64,000 nucleotides of DNA from Acididesulfobacillus acetoxydans. GTDB taxonomy: Bacteria; Bacillota; Desulfitobacteriia; Desulfitobacteriales; Desulfitobacteriaceae. Below are positions 35,213 through 44,166 of the stretch, in pieces. Numbering within the stretch: the stretch's first letter is position 1; every line of letters starts with the position of its first letter. The stretch lies in assembly GCF_900016645.1 (NCBI RefSeq), contig NZ_CDGJ01000048.1; one strand, given 5' to 3'. The notes under the pieces were generated by a model. It saw only the letters and a list, made by a program, of their open reading frames with translations. It was not told the origin of the DNA and did no database searches. The position numbers and the translations under genes are program-made.

Positions 35213-36955
35213 GTGAGCTTGGAGAGGGCATTTGCGGAAATTTACCATGGCGTTATCGTTATAGATCTTGAAGGACGGGTTGTGGCCGCAAATAAGGCTG
35301 CGGCCGAACTTCTGAATATTCAGGAAGGACTCGTCGGTCTGCCCGCGAGCAGCATTCCGCCCGGCAGGGGGATTATGGCGGTGTTGAGCACGGGTACGCC
35401 CATCTGGCGGGATAAAGTGGCCGTGAACGGTCGCGTCTTGGTCTTTCATCACCAGCCTTTCCGTAAGGAGGGCCGGCTGGGCGGCGTGGTGAGCTCTTTT
35501 CAGGACATGAGCGGCTGGGAGGCTAAGGAGCGGGAACTGGAAACGGTAAGACAAGAAAACCGTGAGCTGGAGGCTATTTTTGACTCGTCATTTGATGAAA
35601 TCTTTGTGACTGACGGTCAAGGTTACACCCTGCGGGTCAATAAGGCGGGCCAGGGTTTTTATGGCTTGAACGAAGCGGAAATTGTCGGCAAACATGTGAG
35701 TACACTGGAGGAGGAGGGCCTTTTCTCCCCGAGCATTACTCCCCAGGTGATTAAACTGAAGAAACGCTTGACGTCTGTCCAGACGACGAAGAACGGTCAC
35801 AAGATTATTGTCACAGGCAATCCCGTCTTTGATGAACAAGGTAAGATCATCCGCGTCGTCACGAATTCCCGTGACATTACCGAACTGAGCAACCTGCGGC
35901 AGCGCTTGGAAGAGACAGAGAAACTGATGGATAGCTACCGCAGCGAAATCGCCAAATTGCGCCTGGAAAGGTTGAAACTGACGGATGTCGTCAGCGATAG
36001 CCCAGCCATGCGGAATATTTTGGAACTGGCGGAAAGGGTGGCGGGGGTTGATTCCACGGTGCTCATCGAAGGAGAATCAGGAGTCGGCAAAGGCGTGGTC
36101 GCGGCAAAAGTCCACGACTGGAGCAAGCGCCGGGAAAAACCGTACATTACGGTTAACTGTGGGGCTATCCCGGAAACCCTGATCGAGTCCGAACTCTTCG
36201 GCTATGAGTTCGGTGCCTTTACCGGCGCCAAGAAAGAGGGCAAAAAAGGGCTTTTTGAACTGGCCCAAGGCGGCACTGTGTTCTTGGATGAGATCACGGA
36301 GCTGCCTCTCAATCTCCAGGTCAAGCTTCTTCATGTTGTTCAGGAGAGGAGAATCATGCGCGTCGGGGGAGGCGAACCGGTCGCGATCAATGTTCGGATC
36401 ATAGCCGCGACCAATCGCGATATGAAGAGCTTGATCAAAGAGAAGAAATTTCGCGAGGATCTATATTACCGTCTCAATGTCGTACCGGTGGTTATTCCGC
36501 CGTTGCGCATGCGCAGGGAAGATATTCCGGGCTTGATTGAGCATTTTCTGGCTGCGTGCGGGGAGAAATATGAACTGCAAAAACGGGTATCAGCGGAGGC
36601 GTTGAAATACTTGGTTGCTTACAATTGGCCGGGTAACGTTCGGGAGCTGGAAAACCTGATCGAGCGCTTCGTCGTGACCGTGGATGGACCGGAAATTTTA
36701 CCGCAACACTTGCCGGAGTATCTTCGCCGGGCGGACCCAGGGGGCGAGAAGCTGCTGGTCTTAGATATTTGCCCCCTGAAAGAGGCTATGGAAGAGTTGG
36801 AAAGGCAGCTTTTGGCCAAGGCTTTGGCTCGTTTTCCCAATACCTACCGGATGGCGGATGCCTTAGAAGTCAATCAGTCGACCATTGTAAGGAAGTTACA
36901 TCGTTATGGAATTTCGAAGAATCTAGCGCGCTACCGGGATGAAGAGACAACCTAG
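35213..36955 (+). CDS. sigma-54-dependent activator (PAS-PAS-AAA-HTH)
   Basis: About 580 residues from GTG 35213 (GGGGAGG eight bases before); the frame is open to GTG 35165. Two PAS sensor domains occupy about 5-100 and 115-225. A central AAA+ domain follows with Walker A GESGVGKG, the sigma-54 contact loop GAFTGA and Walker B GGTVFLDE, and a Fis-type HTH closes the protein (MADALEVNQSTIVRKLHRYG). There is no receiver domain, so a small molecule sensed by PAS is likely. It lies directly upstream of a -24/-12 promoter and of permease, aminotransferase and aldehyde dehydrogenase genes, which fits control of GABA or a related omega-amino acid pathway. Confidence 0.92.
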   Translation: MSLERAFAEIYHGVIVIDLEGRVVAANKAAAELLNIQEGLVGLPASSIPPGRGIMAVLSTGTPIWRDKVAVNGRVLVFHHQPFRKEGRLGGVVSSFQDMSGWEAKERELETVRQENRELEAIFDSSFDEIFVTDGQGYTLRVNKAGQGFYGLNEAEIVGKHVSTLEEEGLFSPSITPQVIKLKKRLTSVQTTKNGHKIIVTGNPVFDEQGKIIRVVTNSRDITELSNLRQRLEETEKLMDSYRSEIAKLRLERLKLTDVVSDSPAMRNILELAERVAGVDSTVLIEGESGVGKGVVAAKVHDWSKRREKPYITVNCGAIPETLIESELFGYEFGAFTGAKKEGKKGLFELAQGGTVFLDEITELPLNLQVKLLHVVQERRIMRVGGGEPVAINVRIIAATNRDMKSLIKEKKFREDLYYRLNVVPVVIPPLRMRREDIPGLIEHFLAACGEKYELQKRVSAEALKYLVAYNWPGNVRELENLIERFVVTVDGPEILPQHLPEYLRRADPGGEKLLVLDICPLKEAMEELERQLLAKALARFPNTYRMADALEVNQSTIVRKLHRYGISKNLARYRDEETT

Positions 36956-36966
36956 GGGGCTTTGTC

Positions 36967-36984
36967 TCATGCAGGGATGCATGA
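36967..36984. promoter_or_regulatory. candidate enhancer site for the sigma-54 activator
   Basis: TCATGCA-GGGA-TGCATGA is a perfect 7-bp inverted repeat just after the activator stop and about 175 bp upstream of the -24/-12 promoter, the normal distance for an upstream activating sequence. Confidence 0.5.
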
Positions 36985-37158
36985 TGCGAATTTAGCTGGG
37001 CATGAGGGAACGAAGCGGAAACAGTGCAGGCGGAACGAGTGCGGTAAGGGGTGAGGGGTCGCTTTTAATGCAATGGCGCATGAAGGCGGCCCCCCCTGAT
37101 TCTTCTCGGAGGCCCGAAGAAGGGCGGAAAGGCCGAAAATATCCAACGGGCACGAGTC

Positions 37159-37174
37159 TGGCACAGCAGTTGCT
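37159..37174 (+). promoter_or_regulatory. sigma-54 (-24/-12) promoter of the GABA-type block
   Basis: TGGCAC-N5-TTGCT places GG and GC exactly ten bases apart, matching the consensus TGGCACG-N4-TTGCW at nearly every position. It lies 410 bp before the permease ATG, leaving a long leader. Confidence 0.8.
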
Positions 37175-37583
37175 ACGGAAATTACTAAGTTCCCAAGGAT
37201 ATTTAGAGGACATGTATTTTTTGGCTAAGCAGGAAGTATAACTTTCACGGCGCATACCCATAGGGCATAAGAATTCTTACGAAATCAGAGATTTCGAGAA
37301 TTCGTTATAAGTGCAACTAAGTCTTCGGCCTGCGCTAAAGTTTGGCGCAGCCAAGGTTTCTTTATTTGCGCCGTTGGGCCGGAGCGGAGGAGTCGGATTG
37401 ACCCCAGTCCCTAAGGGGGTTGTTGTTTTACTTCCAAGGAAGAAGTTGGATGAGAAGCCGTTGCAGGGGGAAAGGAGGGCGGAGCATGTTGTAAGTGGAG
37501 TGAAGATTGGAAAGAGTGAAAAAAGGAGTATTTTGGCGAACGGTGCGCGGAAAGTAATCCAAGATCGCGGGAGGTGTTTATCC
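37175..37583. other. long leader between -24/-12 promoter and permease
   Basis: The permease frame is open back to 37311, but no ribosome site supports an early start. Around 37273-37305 CGAAATC...GATTTCG forms a short hairpin (TACGAAATC-N4-GATTTCG). Nothing else was recognised. The length suggests post-transcriptional control or a second promoter. Confidence 0.35.
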
Positions 37584-38990
37584 ATGTCCGATGACGTGAG
37601 GGTCGAAGTACCCCGACTCAGGAAAAACGCTTTGAGCCTGAGCGAAATAGTCTCTTCTTCCCTGGCCAATGTGGCCCCGGCTATGTGTATCTACTTTTCT
37701 CTTTCCCTCATCGTGGGCGGGGCCGGCATAGCAGCCCCCTTGACCATCCTCTTGGCGGCGATAGCCATGGGTTTCCATGCCAATGCGATTACCGAGTTTA
37801 CCAAAGCCCTGCCGAGCACCGGATCTTATGTTACCTTCATCGGCAAATCTTTCGGTCGGCGCATGAGCGTGATCGTGGCGCTCATGTACGTCTTTTCTTA
37901 TATTGTGGCTATTGGTTCGGTCATAACTATGGGTGGTTATTGGACGGCGGATATCCTGAAGAATTTCTTGAGTGTCCAGGTGCCCTGGTGGCTGATCAGT
38001 GTTTTGTTCGTGCTGCTCGTTTACTGGTTGACGACCTCCGGCATTAAGTTGTCCGTGCGGACGATTGTGACGGTTTTTGCCTTTGAAGTGGGTCTTTTGT
38101 TAATATCGGCGATAGCCATGCTGATCGTTGCCCACGCTTACATCAGTTTTGCCCCGCTTAACCCGGCGAACCTGAAGAACGGCTGGGGGGGTGTCGGGTT
38201 GGGCTTCCCCATCGCCATATTTATGTTCATAGGGGTGGGAAACTCGGCCCCGCTGGCGGAGGAGACTGAAAACCCGCGGAAGAATGTGCCCCGCGCGGTC
38301 TATGCCTCGGTCATTGTGGCCGGGCTGTTGTACACTTTTCTCGGTTATGCGACGATTATCGGTCTGCATGCCGACGAAGCGGCCATTGCTAAGGCGAGTG
38401 TGCCCTTCATAGACGCGGCTAAAGTCGCTCTGGGCGGCTTCGTCATTCTGGCTTATCTCGCCGGCTTTACCAGCACTCTGGCCTGTCTGATCGGGGCCAC
38501 TAACGGGCAATCCCGGGTGATATTCAGTGCTGCCCGTGAAGGACTCCTGCCTAAATGGCTGGCAGGAGTGGGGCGTAAACAGACGCCCGTGGCCGCCATA
38601 CGTTTCTATCTGGTTGTTGCCTGCCTGGTAACCTTTATCTGGAGCATCACGGCGGCCCCGCTCGACGTTTATGGTTATCTGAGTACCTTGGGAGCTATCG
38701 GTGTCATTCTCGTCTATATAACTCTGAATTTTGCCCTGACTGTCTTTTTCAAACGCCAGCGCCCGGGAGAGTTCAGGGTCTGGCTGCATGGAATTGTGCC
38801 AGCCGTGAGTACCCTCACCATGCTTCTGCCCCTCTGGGGATTGGTGCAGCCCGGTCAACCGGTACCCTTCAACGTCTTTCCCTACGTAGTCCTCATCTAC
38901 CTTGTTTTGGTCATAGCCTATGCTTTGGTCGCCACTAAGATGAATCCGGAACTCGGCAAACGAGTAGGCAGCGTGGTGGCGGATAAATAG
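37584..38990 (+). CDS. APC-family amino-acid permease
   Basis: About 468 residues from ATG 37584 (GGGAGGTG upstream). Twelve hydrophobic helices are expected. APC features include SLANVAPAMCIYFSLSLIVGGAG in the unwound first helix region, FTKALPSTGSYVTFIG, and FIGVGNSAPLAEETENPRKNVPRAV in the central loop. It imports an amino acid or related amine. Together with the aminotransferase and dehydrogenase it suggests GABA or another omega-amino acid as substrate. First gene after the sigma-54 promoter. Confidence 0.88.
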   Translation: MSDDVRVEVPRLRKNALSLSEIVSSSLANVAPAMCIYFSLSLIVGGAGIAAPLTILLAAIAMGFHANAITEFTKALPSTGSYVTFIGKSFGRRMSVIVALMYVFSYIVAIGSVITMGGYWTADILKNFLSVQVPWWLISVLFVLLVYWLTTSGIKLSVRTIVTVFAFEVGLLLISAIAMLIVAHAYISFAPLNPANLKNGWGGVGLGFPIAIFMFIGVGNSAPLAEETENPRKNVPRAVYASVIVAGLLYTFLGYATIIGLHADEAAIAKASVPFIDAAKVALGGFVILAYLAGFTSTLACLIGATNGQSRVIFSAAREGLLPKWLAGVGRKQTPVAAIRFYLVVACLVTFIWSITAAPLDVYGYLSTLGAIGVILVYITLNFALTVFFKRQRPGEFRVWLHGIVPAVSTLTMLLPLWGLVQPGQPVPFNVFPYVVLIYLVLVIAYALVATKMNPELGKRVGSVVADK

Positions 38991-39018
38991 AGGGGGGTGA
39001 CAGGTTCGGCACTCTCGC

Positions 39019-39198
39019 ATGTCCGGGCAGGCGGCCCGAGGGATATGTGCCCATCAGGGAGCCGCGGCTTTGCGCGCCAAGGAAGCCAGAAGGGTCGAAA
39101 TTGTGAAATTAGCAGACACTGCTATAGACACCATTCCGGACGGACTTTGGGGCGCTGGCGAGCGGGCCGCAGGCGCCGAGGGGTGCCTTATAATATAG
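39019..39198 (+). CDS. possible small protein, unidentified
   Basis: ATG 39019 opens a 59-residue frame (KEARRVEIVKLADTAIDTIP in the middle) ending at TAG 39196. The composition looks coding-like, but there is no good ribosome site at the ATG and no family is recognised. It may be a remnant. Confidence 0.2.
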   Translation: MSGQAARGICAHQGAAALRAKEARRVEIVKLADTAIDTIPDGLWGAGERAAGAEGCLII

Positions 39199-39393
39199 CG
39201 TTCTTCAAGTCATGAAAGGTGGGTATCTTGCGGTGGACAGCCTTTTGCTGTGGGTAAAAGCGGGTAAAAAGGAAGCTGCGTAGCACGGGAAAAACCCGAA
39301 CCGCGTGAGCGCGATAATTCCCGCTCCACCGTAAAGAGGAAACTGTTTAGCGCGGAGAAAACTTGCTTCATGAGAAAGGGGAGAAGGTTGAAT

Positions 39394-40740
39394 ATGCCGA
39401 ACAGAGAAATACCCGGGCCAAAATCCCAGGCACTGTTGGAGAAAAAAAACAAGTATGTGGCTCGCGGCATTGCCCACGGGGTACCCATCTTCATTGAGAG
39501 GGCCGAAGGGGCGTGTCTCACCGATGTGGATGGTAATGAATACATCGATTTTTACGGGGGTATCGGGGTTTTGAACGCCGGTCACTGTCCCCCGCCGGTT
39601 GTCCAAGCGATCAAAGAGCAAGCGGATAAGCTGATTCACACCTGTTTTATGATCACGATGTATGAAGGTTTCGTTTCTCTGGCAGAGAAGCTGGCCCAGA
39701 TTACGCCCGGGAAATATGAGAAAAAATCGGTGCTCGTTAACAGCGGGGCGGAGGCGGTTGAAAATGCCGTCAAAATCGCGCGGGCGGCCACGAAGAAGAG
39801 TGGTATTGTGGCTTTGGAGATGGCTTTCCACGGACGGACCAACCTGGCCATGGCTTTAACGAGCAAGGTAAAGCCATATAAGTACGGCTTCGGTCCCTTT
39901 GCGCCGGAGGTTTACAAACTTCCTTCCGCTTACTGTTACCGTTGTTATTACCGAGCCTCTTATCCCGGTTGCGGCATGCATTGCCTGGAGCAGTTTGAAC
40001 GTTTTTTCGCGGCCGAGGTGGATCCGGACGCCATTGCGGCCGTGATTGTCGAACCTGTGCAGGGAGAAGGCGGATTTATTGTGCCTCCGCCGGAATTCTT
40101 ACCGGGGGTCGAAAAGATCGCCCGAAAGCACGGCGTACTCTTCATTGTGGATGAGGTGCAGACGGGTTTTGGCCGTACGGGGAGAATGTTTGCGTCTGAT
40201 CATTACGGACTGGAGCCGGATCTCATGACGATGGCCAAATCGATTGCCTCCGGTATGCCGCTCAGCGCGGTAACGGGAAAAGCCGAAATCATGGATGCCC
40301 CAGGCCCCGGCGGACTGGGGGGAACCTATGCGGGTAATCCCTTGGCTTGTGCGGCAGCGCTGGCGACTCTGGCCTATCTGGAACAGGAAAAGCTGGTGGA
40401 ACGCTCGGCTGAGATCGGGACCAAGGTCATGGACCGCCTGCGGCAACTGCAAGAGAAATGCCCCCTGATCGGAGATGTGCGCGGTCTGGGTGCAATGACG
40501 GCGATTGAATTGGTGCAAGATCGCCGGACCAAAGAACCCGCCAAAAAAGAGACGGCTCAGGTCATTGAGGAGTGCGCCAAGCAGGGCCTTCTCATTATCG
40601 GGGCGGGGGTGTTCGGCAATGTAGTTCGGATGCTGATGCCGCTGGTGATCACGGATGAGAAGCTGGATCAAGGGTTGGACATTCTGGAATCTGCCCTGGA
40701 TAAGGTCGAGAAAGCGCGGGGGCGGCAAGTCGCTCGCTGA
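39394..40740 (+). CDS. gabT: 4-aminobutyrate-type aminotransferase (class III, PLP)
   Basis: About 448 residues from ATG 39394 (GAAGG upstream). Class III aminotransferase motifs include VNSGAEAVENAVKIAR, FHGRTNLAMALTSK, VIVEPVQGEGGF, FIVDEVQTGFGRTG and the PLP-lysine region DLMTMAKSIASGMPLSAV. It would move the amino group from GABA or a related omega-amino acid to 2-oxoglutarate, giving succinic semialdehyde. The aldehyde dehydrogenase that follows fits the next step. Length and motifs are intact. Exact substrate is inferred. Confidence 0.9.
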   Translation: MPNREIPGPKSQALLEKKNKYVARGIAHGVPIFIERAEGACLTDVDGNEYIDFYGGIGVLNAGHCPPPVVQAIKEQADKLIHTCFMITMYEGFVSLAEKLAQITPGKYEKKSVLVNSGAEAVENAVKIARAATKKSGIVALEMAFHGRTNLAMALTSKVKPYKYGFGPFAPEVYKLPSAYCYRCYYRASYPGCGMHCLEQFERFFAAEVDPDAIAAVIVEPVQGEGGFIVPPPEFLPGVEKIARKHGVLFIVDEVQTGFGRTGRMFASDHYGLEPDLMTMAKSIASGMPLSAVTGKAEIMDAPGPGGLGGTYAGNPLACAAALATLAYLEQEKLVERSAEIGTKVMDRLRQLQEKCPLIGDVRGLGAMTAIELVQDRRTKEPAKKETAQVIEECAKQGLLIIGAGVFGNVVRMLMPLVITDEKLDQGLDILESALDKVEKARGRQVAR

Positions 40741-40851
40741 AGCGCGGGCGTTGCCGGCCGGGAGAGGTCCTGGCGTCAACCCCTGTGGAAACCCCACCGG
40801 CCGCGGCGGGCAATCGTAAAGTCTAAGTATAGCGTGTGAGGGGGCAATCCG

Positions 40852-42285
40852 GTGTTAGAGAGTTATCCCATCTATATTAACGGTCGATGGCTGGAAACTG
40901 AGAACAAATTGGATGTGGTGGACAAATTCAGCGGCGAAGTCTTTGCCAGGGTATCCGTATCGGGGGAGGCCGAGGTGGATGCCGCTGTATCGGCGGCGCT
41001 GGAAGCGTTTCGCCAGTCTCCGCTTCCGCCTTACCGGCGGTACGAGATTTTGGCCAAGGGTTCGGCTTTGCTGGCGGAGAGAGTTGACGAACTCGCGCTG
41101 ACCATAACCCGGGAGGCGGGAAAAGTCTTAAAAGACGCTAAAACCGAGGTCCTTCGGGCCGCCCAGGTGTTGCAGATCGCGGCGGAGGAAGCCAAACGCA
41201 TCACAGGCGAGATGATTCCGGTTGAAGCTGCTCCGGGGGCCGAAAACAGACTGGCTTATACTGTTCGGGTTCCCATCGGGGTGGTCTGTGCTATCAGTCC
41301 CTTCAACTTTCCTTTAAATCTTGCTTGTCATAAAGTGGCTCCGGCCCTGGCTGCCGGCAATACGGTGGTCTTCAAGCCTTCCTCCGCCACCCCGATTTCC
41401 GGAATAAACATTTGCCGCATCCTGGAAGAAGCGGGACTCCCCCCGGGGTATCTCAATTTGGTGGTCGGCGGCGGCAATGAAGTCGGCGACTTGCTTTTGC
41501 GGGATGAGAGAATCGCTTTCTACTCTTTCACAGGGTCCGCGAAAGTCGGAAAGAGGATCATGGCGACCGTGGGCTTACGGAAAGCGACCATGGAACTCGG
41601 TTCAAACTCGGTCACTATTGTGCACAAGGATGCGGATTTGGAGAAAGCGGCGGCAGCGTGCAGCCGTATGCCCTTTGTCAATGCCGGCCAAGTCTGTATT
41701 TCGATCCAGCGCCTGCTGGTGCACAGGGACATTTACGAACGTTTCACGGAGATGCTGGCCGCCAAAACCCGCGAACTCGTCCTCGGTAATCCACTGGACG
41801 CGGACACGGACCTGGGCCCCATGATTAGCGAAGCGGAAGCGATCAGGGCTGAAACTTGGGTCAAGGCCGCTTTGGCAGGGGGCGCGACTCTGGTGAGCGG
41901 CGGCAAGCGCCGGGGTGCTCTGTTTGAGCCGACCATTTTGACCAACGTTGAACCTGAGATGAAGGTCGTCTGTGAAGAGGTCTTCGCTCCCGTAGTCAGT
42001 GTGATTCCGTACGACGATTTTGACGAAGCGGTTAAAATGACTAATGCTTCCAAATACGGCCTCCAAGCCGGTGTTTTTACATCCTCAATTGAAATTGCCA
42101 ATAAGGCGGCCCGCGAGTTGGAAGTCGGCGGAGTCATTGTCAACGATACTTCTGTCTACAGGGCTGATCAAACTCCTTACGGCGGCGTTAAGGAAAGCGG
42201 GAACGGTCGGGAAGGTCCAAAATATGCCATTCAGGAAATGACGGAGCCCAAACTAGTCGTCTTCAATCTAGATGTTCTTTCATGA
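40852..42285 (+). CDS. NAD(P)-dependent aldehyde dehydrogenase (semialdehyde type)
   Basis: The 477-residue protein has the ALDH core: NAD-binding PFNFPLNLACHKVAPALAAG, FKPSSATP, SFTGSAKVGKRI, catalytic Glu in TMELGSNS and catalytic Cys in NAGQVCISIQR, with C-terminal PYGGVKESGNGREGP. It probably oxidises the semialdehyde made by the aminotransferase (succinic semialdehyde if GABA is the substrate). The start is GTG 40852, with GAGGGGG upstream, 111 bp after gabT. Some relatives act on glyceraldehyde-3-phosphate or lactaldehyde, so the substrate is inferred from context. Confidence 0.88.
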   Translation: MLESYPIYINGRWLETENKLDVVDKFSGEVFARVSVSGEAEVDAAVSAALEAFRQSPLPPYRRYEILAKGSALLAERVDELALTITREAGKVLKDAKTEVLRAAQVLQIAAEEAKRITGEMIPVEAAPGAENRLAYTVRVPIGVVCAISPFNFPLNLACHKVAPALAAGNTVVFKPSSATPISGINICRILEEAGLPPGYLNLVVGGGNEVGDLLLRDERIAFYSFTGSAKVGKRIMATVGLRKATMELGSNSVTIVHKDADLEKAAAACSRMPFVNAGQVCISIQRLLVHRDIYERFTEMLAAKTRELVLGNPLDADTDLGPMISEAEAIRAETWVKAALAGGATLVSGGKRRGALFEPTILTNVEPEMKVVCEEVFAPVVSVIPYDDFDEAVKMTNASKYGLQAGVFTSSIEIANKAARELEVGGVIVNDTSVYRADQTPYGGVKESGNGREGPKYAIQEMTEPKLVVFNLDVLS

Positions 42286-42299
42286 ACAGATTGGACATT

Positions 42300-42626
42300 G
42301 GCGCCTGAAAATAGCCATCGTGAACAGTGATCGCATGGGTCGAACAAAGAAGTTGAGAGTAGCCGTCCTTGGGCAGATACTTGGGGATCTTGACTTTATC
42401 CGGTGGATATTGCCCTAACGCCGCTTTTCTGCCGAGTGCCAGGAAGGATTTCATGGCTTCGTGCGCACTCTTTAAGGTCTGCTGGCTTGCTCCGGCTTGG
42501 ATTAAACGGTAGTTCTCATTTGTTTTACACTGTATGGTGGAGTTTGTTGAAACTCAGCAGTTTTCCCGGCGCAAAGAAGTGTTGGCGCAGGGCATAGAGA
42601 GCGGCATTGGTGCAGATACGCGAGCC
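42300..42626 (-). pseudogene. 5' fragment of a tnpB (IS200/IS605 OrfB) gene
   Basis: On the minus strand TNAALYALRQHFF...GKLLSFNKLHH, then after a one-base shift NENYRLIQAGASQQTLKSAH and MKSFLALG...KIPKYLPKDGYSQLL reproduce the N-terminal third of TnpB/OrfB. The frame breaks near 42535, and the RuvC-like domain is missing because the match ends against the aldehyde dehydrogenase stop. The first residues are also lost. Inactive. Confidence 0.7.
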
Positions 42627-42780
42627 GGTGCGTCGCCAAGTTGGGAAGCACCGGCTCAGATTTCGTTTATGTTGAGCGGCAGATATGTTGGACGAATAGG
42701 TCACGCGGACAAAATAGCTCTGCCCGCCCCCAAAAAAGGATACTTTATCAAGGCTGGACGGTATCCAGGGTTTGACGGCA
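42627..42780. other. short spacer
   Basis: No supported feature. The sequence may hold the degraded upstream end of the tnpB element. Confidence 0.25.
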
Positions 42781-43713
42781 TCAGGGTTTAACCGCTCTGA
42801 TTACTTGCCGGTCGGCTACTTCGTCGAGAGTCACATGGGTAAAACCAGCTGTGCCAAGCCAAGCGTTATACTGCTCGAAGGTCCAGGTCCCGCCGTTGAC
42901 GGTATTGACTAACATATTTACGCCAAAAACAGCGGCAGAAGATTTGGTTCCGCGTACGGTGTCGATAACGGCGATTTCCCCGCCGCTGCGCAACGCTTGA
43001 CCCACCTTGCGGAACAGTTCTGCGTTTTCCGCTTCGCCGAAGATGTGACAAATGTTTCCGAGGAAGGCTAAATCGAAGGGACCGGCGGGCAAGCCCCGGT
43101 TAAAATCTCCCGAAATCATGGTGATGCCTGCCTTTTCGGCTCTTTCTCCCATCAACTCCACTACGGGCGGCAGGTCCAGCACGGTTACTTGCGCTCCCTT
43201 GGCCGCAAACGCGGCGCCGTAAATCAGCGGGCCGCCGCCGATGTCGAGGACCCGCGCTCCTCCGGCCGTTTTGCCAAGGAGAAAGTCCGCTATTGCCGGG
43301 GCGGCGTTCCGGGCTCCCCGGCCCATACCTTCCATGAAATAGCGGGTGTTTTCCGGATCCTGATCCCGCGGCACGGGCTGCCCGTTCACCAGAACCTCCG
43401 GCAAATGGACCCAGGAGCGGATCAGATTGTAGCGATGCATGAAGGAAAAGCCGAGAAAATCGGGCGACTCCTGGTTATAGAGCATGTCGCGGGCCTGGGC
43501 AGAGAGACTTACGGTTTCCCCCTCTTTGACCACGTAGCCGAGAGCGGCCAAAGCTTCCACCACTACCCAAACGGCGCGCGGATTCAGGTTTAATTTCTCT
43601 GCCAGGGCGGTATAGGTGGTGTTTGTGCGCAGAGCCTCGACTATTCCGGTTTTTACGGCTGCCCCAAGAATTAAGAGTTCTTGGGGTATGGTCATAATCT
43701 TGTCATTGGGCAT
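42781..43713 (-). CDS. SAM-dependent O-methyltransferase
   Basis: About 310 residues from ATG 43713 (AAAGGAG eight bases upstream on this strand). The N-terminus is a winged-helix dimerisation domain (YTALAEKLNLNPRAVWVVVEALAALGYV). The C-terminal Rossmann domain carries the SAM loop VLDIGGGPLIYGAAFAAKGAQVTVLDLPPV. That two-domain build is typical of caffeate/hydroxyindole-type O-methyltransferases. The substrate is unknown. A TTATACT -10-like box lies upstream near 43761. It is monocistronic. Confidence 0.82.
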   Translation of the reverse strand: MPNDKIMTIPQELLILGAAVKTGIVEALRTNTTYTALAEKLNLNPRAVWVVVEALAALGYVVKEGETVSLSAQARDMLYNQESPDFLGFSFMHRYNLIRSWVHLPEVLVNGQPVPRDQDPENTRYFMEGMGRGARNAAPAIADFLLGKTAGGARVLDIGGGPLIYGAAFAAKGAQVTVLDLPPVVELMGERAEKAGITMISGDFNRGLPAGPFDLAFLGNICHIFGEAENAELFRKVGQALRSGGEIAVIDTVRGTKSSAAVFGVNMLVNTVNGGTWTFEQYNAWLGTAGFTHVTLDEVADRQVIRAVKP

Positions 43714-43759
43714 TTTCGGCACTCCTTTCGGGCCCGTGTTATCCTGAACGTTTTTCAAT

Positions 43760-44166
43760 CAGTATAACACAGGACCGTATCGGAAGGTACGAGGTGACAC
43801 GGAGTGCCGCCGGCATTTTTAGCAACTGGCTAGGGCAATCCGACTATTCAAGGGCCGAAAGATTCGTCACAATAGGGGATTCCGCTGCCGCTGCATGATT
43901 CGCTGCTGCGAGCCGGAGAAGCCCGGCAACTGTTTTCAGCCCTGGCGGGTAACATTTTTGCGGCATAGGGATCCATGCCTGAATAGTCAGTGCGCAATAT
44001 CGGAGGGGTGCCGGAAGGGAAAGCAACGGTATAGGTCAAGGCGGAGATAGATGTTGTTTATGGCGGGTAAAGGGTGAGTACGATTTAGTTGGGCAAGGCG
44101 GCCAGAGTAACGACCTATGTCAGAGGCACTTGGCCCATGAAGGCAGGGTTATGCCGTCAACGTGGG
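43760..44166. other. spacer, nothing recognised
   Basis: Holds the presumed promoter of the methyltransferase gene on the minus strand. Short frames at 43844-44039 show no family features. Confidence 0.3.

Noticed and set aside
37311..37583. 91-residue N-terminal extension of the APC permease
   Set aside because: No ribosome site at the early start, composition unlike a permease N-terminus, and a strong site precedes ATG 37584.
39150..39168. Third -24/-12 promoter before gabT (TGGCGAG-CGGGC-CGC)
   Set aside because: GG and GC spacing fits, but the -12 TTGC and most -24 bases do not.
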